A stretch of 64,000 bases of DNA from Paraburkholderia sp. CNPSo 3274 (lineage in GTDB: Bacteria; Pseudomonadota; Gammaproteobacteria; Burkholderiales; Burkholderiaceae): positions 100,620 to 164,619 of the forward strand of contig NZ_JAMBPR010000009.1 of the NCBI RefSeq assembly GCF_024206475.1, given 5' to 3'. This document shows, piece by piece, positions 27,926 to 36,471 of this stretch. The translations under genes and the position numbers were made by a program. The notes beneath the pieces were generated by a model. That model had not been told where the DNA came from. It did no database searches and was given only the letters and a program-made list of their open reading frames with translations. Position 1 is the stretch's first letter, and each line of letters opens with the position of its first letter.

Positions 27926-29161
27926 ATGAAGAAGAGTCATTTTTGGGTTGGTCCGATCGTCGCGCTCGTAGCGGCGAACGCAAATGCGCAGAGTTCCGTC
28001 ACGCTGTACGGCCTGATCGATCTCGGCATCAACTATTCGAGCAATGCGCAAACGGGCCGCAACGCCGATGGCTCGCTCAACGGCAAATCGCAAATCAACA
28101 TGAGCGACGGCGCGACACGCGGCTACGGCGGCAGCCGTTGGGGTATGAAGGGTTCGGAGGATCTGGGCGGCGGGCTCTCTGCGATCTTCACGCTCGAAAA
28201 CGGCTATAACATCGTGAACGGCGCCATCGCGCAAGGCGGCGCAATGTTCGGCCGCCAGGCTTTCGTCGGGCTGAGCAGCAACACGTTCGGCACGGTCACA
28301 CTCGGCCGTCAGTACGACACGCAATCGGACTTCGTGTCGAACTATTCGCCGGCCATCATTGCGGGCATCTCGGGCGCCGTGCCCGGCGATGTGGACGGCC
28401 TCGGCCACACTCGCCGCGTGAATAACGCCATCAAATATCTGAGCCAGAATTATCGCGGTTTCACCTTCGGCGGGTTGTATTCGCTGGGCGGCCAGGCCGG
28501 TAATTTCACGCGCAACCAGGTATGGGCGCTGGGCGCGAACTACGCGATCGGCGGATTCTCCGCGGGCCTCGGCTACTTCAACGCGCGCGACCCGAATCTT
28601 TCCTCGTTTGGCAACAGCCCGAATAACGGCGGCCCGGCCACGAACAACATGGGGTCGGCCGGTTCTCTCGCGACGGCGCAATCCAATCCGATCTACGCGG
28701 GTTATTCCTCCGCCCGTACGTACGAGATCTATTCGGCAGGCGCAAGCTACAAATACGGGGGAACGACGTTCGCGGCCTCGTTCAGCCATTCCGCGTTCGA
28801 CAAGCTTGGCGATCTCGACGCCGGTCCCAATCCGTTTCACTATAGCGGCACAGCCATCTTCAACACGGCTACCGCCACCGTCTCGTACCTTGCCACGCCC
28901 GCGCTGCTCATCGGCGGCGCTTATACGTACACGCATGGCGGCGGTGCGGGCGGCAATGGTTCGGCCACGTATCATCAGGGCATATTCGCCGTGCAGTACT
29001 TTCTCTCGAAGCGCACCGAGCTGTACTTCTTCGGCGTGTATCAAGCCGCTACCGGAACCGACTCGCTCGGCCAACCGGCCGTTGCCAGCATCGAGCTCAT
29101 GACGCCTTCCAGCACGAATCATCAGTTCGTGGGCCGCGTAGGCATCATTCAACGCTTCTGA
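27926..29161 (+). CDS. Gram-negative trimeric porin
   Basis: A 411-aa outer-membrane porin of the Burkholderia OmpC-like family (PF13609 type). Signal peptide MKKSHFWVGPIVALVAANANA, then the canonical QSSVTLYGLIDLGI first strand, RQAFVGLSSNTFGTVTLGRQ, and a C-terminus ending in Phe (GRVGIIQRF) for BAM recognition. A strong hairpin follows. Placement inside the catabolic cluster suggests it serves substrate entry; its upstream region (27786-27925) holds an AT-rich stretch before GGAG. Confidence 0.92.
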   Translation: MKKSHFWVGPIVALVAANANAQSSVTLYGLIDLGINYSSNAQTGRNADGSLNGKSQINMSDGATRGYGGSRWGMKGSEDLGGGLSAIFTLENGYNIVNGAIAQGGAMFGRQAFVGLSSNTFGTVTLGRQYDTQSDFVSNYSPAIIAGISGAVPGDVDGLGHTRRVNNAIKYLSQNYRGFTFGGLYSLGGQAGNFTRNQVWALGANYAIGGFSAGLGYFNARDPNLSSFGNSPNNGGPATNNMGSAGSLATAQSNPIYAGYSSARTYEIYSAGASYKYGGTTFAASFSHSAFDKLGDLDAGPNPFHYSGTAIFNTATATVSYLATPALLIGGAYTYTHGGGAGGNGSATYHQGIFAVQYFLSKRTELYFFGVYQAATGTDSLGQPAVASIELMTPSSTNHQFVGRVGIIQRF

Positions 29162-29194
29162 CCGGAAGCATTTATTGCGTTTGAAACTTTGCAT

Positions 29195-29236
29195 GGCCGC
29201 TGTCCGGTTCTCTCCGGGCAGCGGCCAGTTACTTTT
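29195..29236 (+). terminator. Terminator of the porin gene
   Basis: GGCCGCTGTCCGG and CCGGGCAGCGGCC form a 13-bp stem with one G-T pair around TTCTCT, followed by a short T-rich stretch (ACTTTT). Confidence 0.75.
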
Positions 29237-29289
29237 GGGTAGCTATCACGCGTGGCTCGAATTCAGCTTTGAGTGCGCGGGAACGGAGC

Positions 29290-29328
29290 GAGGCAGCAAA
29301 AACAAAAACGCCGCTGAAATCAGCGGCG
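29290..29328 (-). terminator. Rho-independent terminator of the flavin reductase operon
   Basis: On the minus strand CGCCGCTG-ATTT-CAGCGGCG is followed by TTTTTGTTTTTG, a strong stem plus U-tract 24 bp after the flavin reductase stop. Confidence 0.85.
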
Positions 29329-29352
29329 CAAGATGCAACACGGAGATTCCGT

Positions 29353-30150
29353 TTAGTGCAACGTGAGCTGCACGAGCTTGTGAGTCGAGGCGTTGAAATT
29401 CACCATCGGATTGGCTTCGCGATTGGCCGCCTTGCGAATCTTGCCGACGACGAGATCGTGCGTGCCGAGCGGCTGCGTGCAGACAATGTCGCATTCCAGG
29501 CTCGCGAGCGCATCTGTGAGCACCGGCAGGCCGTGCTGGCCATCGCTCCAGCAGCCTTCGGTGAAGCGCTGCGGTCCTTGCGGCGCCCCGAGGATCTGGC
29601 CCATGACCGACCCATGTTCCTCGCCCAGAATATTGGCGACGAAACGGCCGCTTGCCATGAGCGGCGCGCGTATGGACGACGACTGGTTCACGAAAAATCC
29701 CACGAGCGGCGGCTCGGCCGAGATCGACGTGAGGCTCGAGACGATCATGCCCGCCACGGCGTCGCCGCTGCCGGTCGTGATCGCGCTGATACCCGCGGGC
29801 AGGGCGCGCATCGCAGCCTTGAAGTCAGCGAGCGAAACGACTTCGTCGCTATCGGTGAGCGTAATGTGCGCGCGCACTTCGCCGCGCTCGTTGACCCAGC
29901 CGAAGCGCGCCGCGTAGTCGAGCATGCCCGTGAAGCCCACTTCCCATGCGGCATCGCCGGCGTGCCCAGAGAGAAAGCGCAGCACGGGGGGCGCAAGCAG
30001 AATATGATCATCGCCGTCGCGCCGGCCAATGCGCGCAACGGCCTGGTCGAGCCGCTCGCGCGGCTGGGGGTCGACGAGCACGTCGAGCTTCTTGAAGTTC
30101 GACGGGTCGAGTAACGTGATCGCTCCCGCGTTCGTCAGGTGCAGACGCAT
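29353..30150 (-). CDS. Flavin reductase with an extra N-terminal domain
   Basis: 265 aa. The C-terminal 160 residues are a flavin reductase domain of the HpaC/DIM6 type (FKAAMRALPAGISAITTG, AGMIVSSLTSISAEPPLVGF, SGRFVANILGEE, HDLVVGKI). It supplies reduced FMN/FAD to a partner monooxygenase. The first 100 or so residues (LDPSNFKKLDVLVDPQPRER, FLSGHAGDAAWEVGFTGMLD) are not part of that domain; I do not recognise them. It is second in a two-gene operon 10 bp after a luciferase-like oxygenase, which is the obvious partner. Confidence 0.88.
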   Translation of the reverse strand: MRLHLTNAGAITLLDPSNFKKLDVLVDPQPRERLDQAVARIGRRDGDDHILLAPPVLRFLSGHAGDAAWEVGFTGMLDYAARFGWVNERGEVRAHITLTDSDEVVSLADFKAAMRALPAGISAITTGSGDAVAGMIVSSLTSISAEPPLVGFFVNQSSSIRAPLMASGRFVANILGEEHGSVMGQILGAPQGPQRFTEGCWSDGQHGLPVLTDALASLECDIVCTQPLGTHDLVVGKIRKAANREANPMVNFNASTHKLVQLTLH

Positions 30151-30160
30151 GGCCGCCTCC

Positions 30161-31225
30161 TCAGACCGTCGTGGTTAACTGGCCCACTTCCTTGCGGATG
30201 GCCGGAATGATCTTCTCGCCCCAAAGCTCGATCTGCTTGAGCATGGTCTTCTGGTCGAAGTCGCCGAGCTGGGTTTGCAGCGCAATGTGTTTTGGACGCA
30301 GAATGCTGATCTCTTCGAGCATCTTGTCGATCACTTCATTAACCGAACCCACCGGCAAATTCTTGCGCAACTGATCGAAGCTCAGGTCGGTGGGCGACGG
30401 CTCTTCCTTCACCATATAGCCGTCTTCGGAATGCGCTCGGCGATATTTAAGGCTTTCGGAAATGCGGCGCTGAAAGCGCGCGCAATCGAGGTACGCGTCG
30501 ACTTCGGCCTTATTGTCCGAGGCATAGCCACAGCGCAGGAAGCCGAATTTGACGTCGCGGTCGAGGTCCTTGCCGTTTTCTTGCGCAACCTTTTCGAGTC
30601 GGCCGCGCAGGCTCGTGATAGCGTCCGTGCCGTTGAGCAGCGAGGTCACGAACAAATTGTGATTTTCGCGTACGCCGCGCCCGAGCGTGACGGGGTTGCC
30701 TGAGGTAATCCACAGCGGCGGCATGGGGTCCTGAATGCAGCGCACGGCGATCGAGCTGGGCGGAATCTTCAGATACTTGCCGTCGTGGTCGAAAATCTTT
30801 TGCGTGAGGCCCTTGGGGATCACGTCGAGGAATTCATTGAAAATCGCGCCCGATTCGGCAATGTCCACGCCAAAGCGCTCGAATTCGAACTCCTGATAGC
30901 CCGAACCGACCCCAAGTTCGAGGCGGCCGTTCGACACCGTATCGACAAAGCCGACTTCGGCGAGAAAACGCGCCGGGTGATAGAGCGGAAGAATGCAGAC
31001 CGCTGTGCCGAGGCGAATGCGCTTTGTCTTGCCGGCCGCGTGCGCAACCGTCATGAGCGGCGAGGGCGAAAGCGAATAGTTGTTGAAGTGGTGCTCCGCA
31101 TACCAGGCAGTGTCGAATCCGGCCTGTTCCGCCACAACGGTTTGCTCGATCGAATTGCCGATGACTTGCTGTGAAGTCTGATGATAGCCCCGCTGCTGGG
31201 CCAGGATGAAAACGCCGAATTCCAT
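30161..31225 (-). CDS. Luciferase-like (LLM class) flavin-dependent monooxygenase
   Basis: A 354-aa TIM-barrel monooxygenase of the bacterial luciferase superfamily. Blocks: MEFGVFILAQQRGYHQ, FDTAWYAEHHFNNYSLSPSP, RIRLGTAVCILPLYHPARF and GRLELGVGSGYQEFEFERFG. It uses reduced flavin and O2, supplied by the reductase encoded directly downstream. Reactions in the family include Baeyer-Villiger and aldehyde oxidations and C-S or C-N cleavage. Expression is probably governed by the divergent LysR gene, with a dyad between them. Confidence 0.9.
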   Translation of the reverse strand: MEFGVFILAQQRGYHQTSQQVIGNSIEQTVVAEQAGFDTAWYAEHHFNNYSLSPSPLMTVAHAAGKTKRIRLGTAVCILPLYHPARFLAEVGFVDTVSNGRLELGVGSGYQEFEFERFGVDIAESGAIFNEFLDVIPKGLTQKIFDHDGKYLKIPPSSIAVRCIQDPMPPLWITSGNPVTLGRGVRENHNLFVTSLLNGTDAITSLRGRLEKVAQENGKDLDRDVKFGFLRCGYASDNKAEVDAYLDCARFQRRISESLKYRRAHSEDGYMVKEEPSPTDLSFDQLRKNLPVGSVNEVIDKMLEEISILRPKHIALQTQLGDFDQKTMLKQIELWGEKIIPAIRKEVGQLTTTV

Positions 31226-31283
31226 AGTGCTCCTCTCTCTTTATAAAACCCAAAGGGCTTGAGAGGAATTCTAGATTCGCCAT

Positions 31284-31301
31284 GTTATTATCAGGAATAA
31301 C
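31284..31301. promoter_or_regulatory. LysR-type operator between the LLM operon and its LysR regulator
   Basis: GTTATT and AATAAC flank ATCAGG, a perfect interrupted dyad of the T-N11-A class. It lies 39 bp before the LysR start and 58 bp before the divergent oxygenase start, the usual layout for autoregulated LysR pairs. Confidence 0.65.
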
Positions 31302-31340
31302 GTAAAACATGCGTTCTGAACTGCAAGAACTGGAGGAATC

Positions 31341-32279
31341 ATGGATCGGCTTCGTGCGATGGAGCTGTTTCTCTCTATTTCACGAACGGAGAGTTTTTCG
31401 GAGACGGCGCGCAAGTTCGGCGTTTCGGCCACCTCGGTCTCACGCATGATCACCGAGTTCGAAGGCGAACTGAATGTCAAGCTGCTGCTGCGCTCCACGC
31501 GGCAGGTGGTGCTGACCGAAGCCGGACAGGAATACGCGCGGCATCTGGAGGGCATTCTCTGGAGCATCAGCGAGGCGCAAAGCAGCATTACGGCCATTAG
31601 CGCCGCGCCCATGGGAACCTTGCGCGTGCATTCGCGCATGATGTTCGGCCTTGGCGTGCTGCCGCCACTGATCGCGGAATTTCGTCGCCAGTATCCGGAC
31701 ATCCACGTCGAATTGATTCTTGGCGAATCGAAAGCCGACTTGCGTCGCCAGCAGATCGACATTGACTTTCGCATTGCGCCGCCCGTGGAAGCGGGACTCA
31801 AGCGGCGCATTCTCTTCAAGAGCGAGCGCTATCTCGTGGCCTCGCCTGGCTATCTCGCCGCGCACACGGCGCCAGAAACGCCGCAAGACATCGCCACGCA
31901 CGAATGCCTTGCATACACATTGCCCGGCGACAACTACATCTGGCGCTTCAAGCAGGAAGAAGCGGTAGAGGAGGTGGCGTTCAAACCGCGCCACGTGAGT
32001 AACAACGGCATTGTGCTGCTGGATTTTGCGCGGCTTGGCGAAGGCATCGCGCTGCTCGACGATTACACCGTGCACCACGATATCGCGAGCGGCAGGCTCG
32101 TGCGCCTGATGCCGCGATTTCAGGTGAGCAACACGTCGTTCGAGGATGGCATGTATGCCACCATTCTCGACACGCCCATGATTCCCGCGAAAATACGCCT
32201 GTTTTTGGACTTCATCGCGGCGCACGTGTCGGGAAAAGAACTGCGGTTTTCGGCTTATGGTGACGCGTTCGCGCTTTGA
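31341..32279 (+). CDS. LysR family transcriptional regulator
   Basis: 312 aa. N-terminal HTH (MDRLRAMELFLSISRTES, FGVSATSVSRMITEFE) then a periplasmic-binding-protein-like effector domain (LRVHSRMMFGLGVLPPLIAE, DIDFRIAPPVEAGLK, FVARLGEGIALL-like region near the end). It resembles the CrgA-type LysR branch. TGGAGGAATC precedes the ATG. It is divergent from the LLM monooxygenase/flavin reductase operon and probably controls it. Confidence 0.9.
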   Translation: MDRLRAMELFLSISRTESFSETARKFGVSATSVSRMITEFEGELNVKLLLRSTRQVVLTEAGQEYARHLEGILWSISEAQSSITAISAAPMGTLRVHSRMMFGLGVLPPLIAEFRRQYPDIHVELILGESKADLRRQQIDIDFRIAPPVEAGLKRRILFKSERYLVASPGYLAAHTAPETPQDIATHECLAYTLPGDNYIWRFKQEEAVEEVAFKPRHVSNNGIVLLDFARLGEGIALLDDYTVHHDIASGRLVRLMPRFQVSNTSFEDGMYATILDTPMIPAKIRLFLDFIAAHVSGKELRFSAYGDAFAL

Positions 32280-32300
32280 GCGTGTCAAAGCGCGCGTCTT

Positions 32301-33188
32301 TCACGCCGCGCGTATGCGGCACGCAAAGCGCGGCGCGCCGCGATAGCCCGCGCCGCGCACGCGCAGCAGCGCGCCGTCGAGTTCGCCGCTCGCGCGCAGC
32401 CGGCCACTATCGGTGATCGAAGTCACGTAAATATCGTCTAGCTGCGTGCCGCCAAAACAGAGCGAAGCAGGATGCGCGAGCGGCAAGGCGATGCGATCGG
32501 TCATGCGGCCTTGCTCATCGAAGCGCGCAATGGCGCTTGCGTGCACGAGGGCGGTCCACAAGCCACCTTGTGCGTCGAAGCAGCAGCCGTCGGGCGCGGA
32601 GCCCAGCAATTCGGTATTCACGAACGTGCGGCGCTCACCCAGCGTGCCGTCGCCTGCCATGGCGTAAGACCAGATGGTTTTCGCCGCGCTGTCTGCAATA
32701 TGAAAGCGGCCATTCGACGGATGCACGGCTGGCCCGTTCGCGACGCCAATTCCCCCATCCAGCTTGTTCAGCGCACTGTCGCATTGCAGGCGGTAAATGC
32801 CGCCTAGCGGTGCTTCGCCACGCTCGCGATAGATATGCATGGTGCCCACCACAAAGCTGCCGTCGGGCATTGCAGTGCCATCGTTCAGGCGCAGATTCGG
32901 ATGGCTGGCCTCGATGCGCGCAAGCGGGCGCCACTCGCCGGTATCCGTATCGAGCAAGACGATTTCCTCTTTGAGCGCGACGATCAATTTGCCGTCGTGA
33001 TTCAACGCAAATGAACCGGCAGGCGGCGGCACGTCGAAATGCATGCTCGCGCCCGTTTGCGGATCGACGCGGTAAATCCGCCCCTTTCTGCTGTCAATGA
33101 ACCATAGGCGCGTATGCGCGGCGTCCCACACGGGGCACTCGCCAAGTGCTGCCGTAATCGTCGTGATGCGCTCGATCTCGATTGTCAT
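32301..33188 (-). CDS. SMP-30/gluconolactonase family lactonase
   Basis: A 295-aa six-bladed beta-propeller. Metal-site blocks are visible: ALGECPVWDAAHTRLWFID (Glu ligand), RLNDGTAMPDGSFVVGTM (Asn/Asp), GIGVANGPAVHPSNGRFHIADS, and SAPDGCCFDAQGGLWTALV (Asp). The family hydrolyses sugar and other lactones with a divalent metal. MTIEIERITTI was chosen as start; an upstream in-frame extension is not family-like. In this cluster a lactone could come from the LLM monooxygenase by Baeyer-Villiger insertion, which would make this enzyme the next step; that is inference. Confidence 0.9.
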   Translation of the reverse strand: MTIEIERITTITAALGECPVWDAAHTRLWFIDSRKGRIYRVDPQTGASMHFDVPPPAGSFALNHDGKLIVALKEEIVLLDTDTGEWRPLARIEASHPNLRLNDGTAMPDGSFVVGTMHIYRERGEAPLGGIYRLQCDSALNKLDGGIGVANGPAVHPSNGRFHIADSAAKTIWSYAMAGDGTLGERRTFVNTELLGSAPDGCCFDAQGGLWTALVHASAIARFDEQGRMTDRIALPLAHPASLCFGGTQLDDIYVTSITDSGRLRASGELDGALLRVRGAGYRGAPRFACRIRAA

Positions 33189-33330
33189 GAAGCGGATCCG
33201 TCCATTCGAATCAGGGTAATTGCGGAGTGCATTGTCGCCGTCATGCGTCTGCGCGCGGTCCTTCCCGCCGTGCTCGTGCACCGCTTTGCGCATCGTAAAT
33301 CACCTCCATTCCTGCGAATAGCATGAGTTT

Positions 33331-33402
33331 TTGCAGGAGACATCCAACGATTTCGGCGGAAATCGCAGGAGTGGTCCGTCCATATAATCGGTTCGCAGGA
33401 GC
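33331..33402 (+). promoter_or_regulatory. Promoter with palindromic operator, copy 2 (hydratase/ligase operon)
   Basis: GCAGGAGACATCC is followed by GATTTC-GGCG-GAAATC (33349-33364), then 15 bases, then CCATATAATCG with TATAAT at 33383-33388. It has the same parts, order and spacing as the promoter near 24.7 kb, so both should answer to one regulator. Confidence 0.68.
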
Positions 33403-33467
33403 CCATGCCAATGCCCGGCTCGTTAGCGCGGCAACCGGCATGGAGTCGAGAACACGAGGAGGCAATC

Positions 33468-33551
33468 ATGCAGATGAAATTCGAAGCCCCGCTGCGGGCC
33501 GCGCGCGCCGTCGCGCCGATTGAATATTCGAACAAGGGAGCGCGAGCATGA
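33468..33551 (+). CDS. 27-aa leader ORF overlapping the enoyl-CoA hydratase start
   Basis: ATG after GAGGAGGCAATC, a very good ribosome site. 27 codons (MQMKFEAPLRAARAVAPIEY, then SNKGARA) end in a TGA overlapping the hydratase ATG (ATGA). The hydratase's own site, AAGGGAGCG, lies inside it. I recognise no family. It may be a coupling leader, a real micro-protein, or the scar of a lost first gene. Confidence 0.45.
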   Translation: MQMKFEAPLRAARAVAPIEYSNKGARA

Positions 33552-34318
33552 GCGAACGTATGGTGCGGCTCGAAGTGGCCGATGGCGTGGCGCTCGTGAC
33601 GATGGCGCGCGAGCCGGTCAACGCCCTGAACCGCGAAATGCGCCGCCAGATCATCGCGGCCTTCGACGAAGTGTCCGAGCGCGAAGATATTCGCTGCGCC
33701 GTGCTCACCGGCATCGGCAAGGTGTTTTGCGCGGGCGCCGATTTGCGCGATCGTCCGAATAGCGAAGCGGCCGGCGATTTTCTCGAGCACAACCGCTTGA
33801 CGCGCGAAACCGGCAACGCGATTCGCGAATGCGCGAAGCCCGTCATTGCCGCCGTGAACGGCGTGGCGCTCGGCGCGGGACTGGGTTTGATGGCGTCCTG
33901 CGATATCTATTACGCGTCGGAGGAGGCGACCTTCGCCATGCCGGAAATCAACGTGGGGCTTGCGGGCGGCGCGTCGATGCTGCGCACGCTATTCGGTCGT
34001 TCCACGGTACGGCGCATGTTTTTCACGGGCCAACGCCTGAGCGCGCACGATCTCCTGCGCCGCAACGTGCTGGAAGACGTGCTCCCTCCGGGCGAACTGC
34101 TTCCCGTGACGATGGGGCTCGCGCGTGAGATCGCCTCGAAAGCGCCGCTCGCGATCGTCTACGCGAAGCGCGCCGCCAATATGGTGGAAGTGATGCCGCA
34201 GCGCGAAGCGTACCGCCACGAGCAGGATTTCACGATGGCGCTCTCGAAGACCGAGGATGCACGCGAAGCGCGCATGGCATTCCTCGAAAAGCGCGCGCCC
34301 GTTTTCAAGGGTCGCTGA
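33548..34318 (+). CDS. Enoyl-CoA hydratase/isomerase family protein
   Basis: A 256-aa crotonase-fold enzyme. The oxyanion-hole segments are AVLTGIGKVFCAGADLRD and AVNGVALGAGLGLMASCD, and FAMPEINVGLAGGASML marks the second active-site helix; Gly/Ala replaces one of the usual Glu positions there (GLAGG), so hydratase activity is not certain and another crotonase reaction is possible. It heads a tight operon with the NDP-forming ligase 3 bp downstream. Confidence 0.9.
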   Translation: MSERMVRLEVADGVALVTMAREPVNALNREMRRQIIAAFDEVSEREDIRCAVLTGIGKVFCAGADLRDRPNSEAAGDFLEHNRLTRETGNAIRECAKPVIAAVNGVALGAGLGLMASCDIYYASEEATFAMPEINVGLAGGASMLRTLFGRSTVRRMFFTGQRLSAHDLLRRNVLEDVLPPGELLPVTMGLAREIASKAPLAIVYAKRAANMVEVMPQREAYRHEQDFTMALSKTEDAREARMAFLEKRAPVFKGR

Positions 34319-34321
34319 GAC

Positions 34322-36463
34322 ATGAACGTCAGTGAATTTCAGCGGCCGGGAGCCGGGTTGGACGCGTTTTTCAACGCGCGCGGCATTGCCATCGTTGGTG
34401 CGTCGGAAGACATCAACAAGATCGGCGGACGCCCTGTGCATCTGTTGCGCAAATATGGCTACGCGGGGCCGGTCTATCCGATCAATCCGCGTGGCGGTGA
34501 GATTCAGGGCCTGAAAGCCTACACTTGCGTGCGCAAAACGCCCACCGCGCCGGATCTCGCCATTCTCGCCGTGCCCGCGAATGCAACCGCCGACGCCTTG
34601 CGCGATTGCGCGGCGCGCGGCGTGCGCGGGGCCATCGTGCTTTCCTCGGGTTTTGCCGAGGCGGGTCCCGAAGGCGCGGCGCTTCAGGCGGAACTCGTAT
34701 CGATCGCACGCGAGGCAGGCATGCGCATACTTGGGCCGAACTGCCTTGGCACCGTGAATGTGCTCGATGGGACCATCGGTTCGTTTTCCATCGCGCTCGA
34801 AGAAAGCATGCCGCCCGCGGGCACCGTTGGCATCGTCTCGCAGTCGGGCAACGTGGGCAGCCATACCATGCAATGCGTGGCGCGACGCGGGCTTGGCGTG
34901 AGCCGCTTCGTCGCGACCGGGAACGAAGCCGATATCGATGTGGCGGACGGTCTCGCAGCGCTCGCGCACGACGACGAAACGCGCGTGATTCTGTGTTGCA
35001 TGGAAACGTGCCGCCATGCGGATCGCCTCATCGCCGCGCTCGAAGCGGCGCGCGAGCGCAACAAGCCCGTGATCGTGCTGAAGATCGGCGCGACCGAGCA
35101 GGGACAAAGCGCGGCCGCTTCGCATACGGGTGCGCTCGCCGGCTCGGACGCGGTGATCGACGCCGTGTTCCGCCGTCACGGCGCATTGCGCGTACGCTCG
35201 ATCGAAGAGATGCTCGACGTGGGCCACGCGGCTTCGCTGCTGCTGCCTTCGCGCCTGCCGCAAACCGATACGGCCACGCTGGTTGCCGCGTCGGGCGGCT
35301 TCGGCATCATGATGGCGGACGCAATGTCGGAAGCGGGCATTGGCCTGCCGCCGCTCGCGCCATCCACCCGCGCTCGCATCAATGAAGCGGTGCCCACGGC
35401 AGGCACGAACAATCCCGTGGATGCGTCCGCGCAGATGTCGAGCCGCCCCGACATTCTGCTCAAGATGCTCACGGCGCTGCTTGATGAACCGAACGGCAGC
35501 ACGCTCGTCCTCTTCATGTCGCTCTCGTTGTTCAATTCGCGGCTGCGCGGCATCTATCTCGATGCGCTCGCGCAGGTGCGCAAGAGCCATCCCGAGCGCC
35601 TGCTCATGATCGTCAGCCACGGGCCCGCCGACGCCGTCGCGCAGATCAACGCGCTCGGTATTCCGGTGTTCGGCAGCATTGACGCCGCCGCGCACGGCCT
35701 CGCTTCGCTCGCGCGCCTTCGCAAGCTGCGCGATCAGGCGAGTGCGCCGCGCTACACGGGTCCGCTCGAACGTATCGACCCGGAGGTGTTCCGCAACGAG
35801 CGTCGCGCCAAGGCTGCGTTGGCGGCGGCGGGCATCGAGGTGCCGCGGGAAGCCATCGTCGCCGACGCCGAAGAAGCAGTGCGATTTGCCGACTCAATCG
35901 GTTACCCAGTCGTCCTGAAGATTGCCTCGGAAGACGTTGCGCACAAAACTGAAATTGGCGGTGTGGCACTGGACCTGCGCGATGGCGACGCCGTGCGCGA
36001 GGCCCATGCACGCGTGCTCGCCAACGCAGCGCAGCATGTACCGACTGCGCGTATCGCAGGGGTGCTGGTTGCGCCCATGCTGCGCGGCGGCGTCGAGATG
36101 ATCGCCGGCGTGTCGCGAGATCCGGTCTTTGGTCCCGTGGTGATGGTGGGCATGGGGGGCATACACGCGGAAATCCTCAAGGACGTATCCGTGCAGCGCG
36201 CACCCGTGACGGAAAGCGAGGCGCTGCAGATGATCCGCTCGCTGCGCATGTTCGCGCTGCTCGACGGCGCGCGTGGCCAGCCGAAGGCCGACCTCGAAGC
36301 CGCCGCACGCACCGTGGCGCGGCTTTCGGAGTTCGCTTGCCGCCATGCCGCCGACGTGGCCGAAATCGACATGAACCCCATTTTGGTCAGGCCCGCGGGA
36401 GAGGGCGCCGTCGTGCTCGACGCGCTCATGATTCCCGCGGGCAACGCACCCGCCAATCAGTGA
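34322..36463 (+). CDS. NDP-forming acyl-CoA synthetase (acetate-CoA ligase family)
   Basis: A 713-aa fused alpha-beta acyl-CoA synthetase. The CoA-binding Rossmann domain is N-terminal (ARGIAIVGASEDINKIGGRP), then succinyl-CoA-ligase-like domains with GPNCLGTVNV and TVGIVSQSGNVGSHTM, and a phospho-His region (ASHTGALAGSD). The C-terminal 220 residues are an ATP-grasp domain (YPVVLKIASEDVAHKTEIGG, VEMIAGVSRDPVFGPVVMVG). It activates a carboxylic acid with ATP and CoA. It lies between hydratase and acyl-CoA dehydrogenases, so the acid is likely degraded as its thioester. Confidence 0.92.
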   Translation: MNVSEFQRPGAGLDAFFNARGIAIVGASEDINKIGGRPVHLLRKYGYAGPVYPINPRGGEIQGLKAYTCVRKTPTAPDLAILAVPANATADALRDCAARGVRGAIVLSSGFAEAGPEGAALQAELVSIAREAGMRILGPNCLGTVNVLDGTIGSFSIALEESMPPAGTVGIVSQSGNVGSHTMQCVARRGLGVSRFVATGNEADIDVADGLAALAHDDETRVILCCMETCRHADRLIAALEAARERNKPVIVLKIGATEQGQSAAASHTGALAGSDAVIDAVFRRHGALRVRSIEEMLDVGHAASLLLPSRLPQTDTATLVAASGGFGIMMADAMSEAGIGLPPLAPSTRARINEAVPTAGTNNPVDASAQMSSRPDILLKMLTALLDEPNGSTLVLFMSLSLFNSRLRGIYLDALAQVRKSHPERLLMIVSHGPADAVAQINALGIPVFGSIDAAAHGLASLARLRKLRDQASAPRYTGPLERIDPEVFRNERRAKAALAAAGIEVPREAIVADAEEAVRFADSIGYPVVLKIASEDVAHKTEIGGVALDLRDGDAVREAHARVLANAAQHVPTARIAGVLVAPMLRGGVEMIAGVSRDPVFGPVVMVGMGGIHAEILKDVSVQRAPVTESEALQMIRSLRMFALLDGARGQPKADLEAAARTVARLSEFACRHAADVAEIDMNPILVRPAGEGAVVLDALMIPAGNAPANQ

Positions 36464-36471
36464 GGATAACG

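Noticed and set aside
27866..29194. 442-codon open frame on the minus strand opposite the porin
   Set aside because: The plus strand encodes a porin with signal peptide and terminal Phe; the antisense translation is low-complexity Arg/Ala/Val.
33989..35695. 568-codon open frame on the minus strand opposite the hydratase and acyl-CoA ligase
   Set aside because: Antisense shadow caused by codon bias; it crosses the boundary of two well supported genes and has no recognisable domain.
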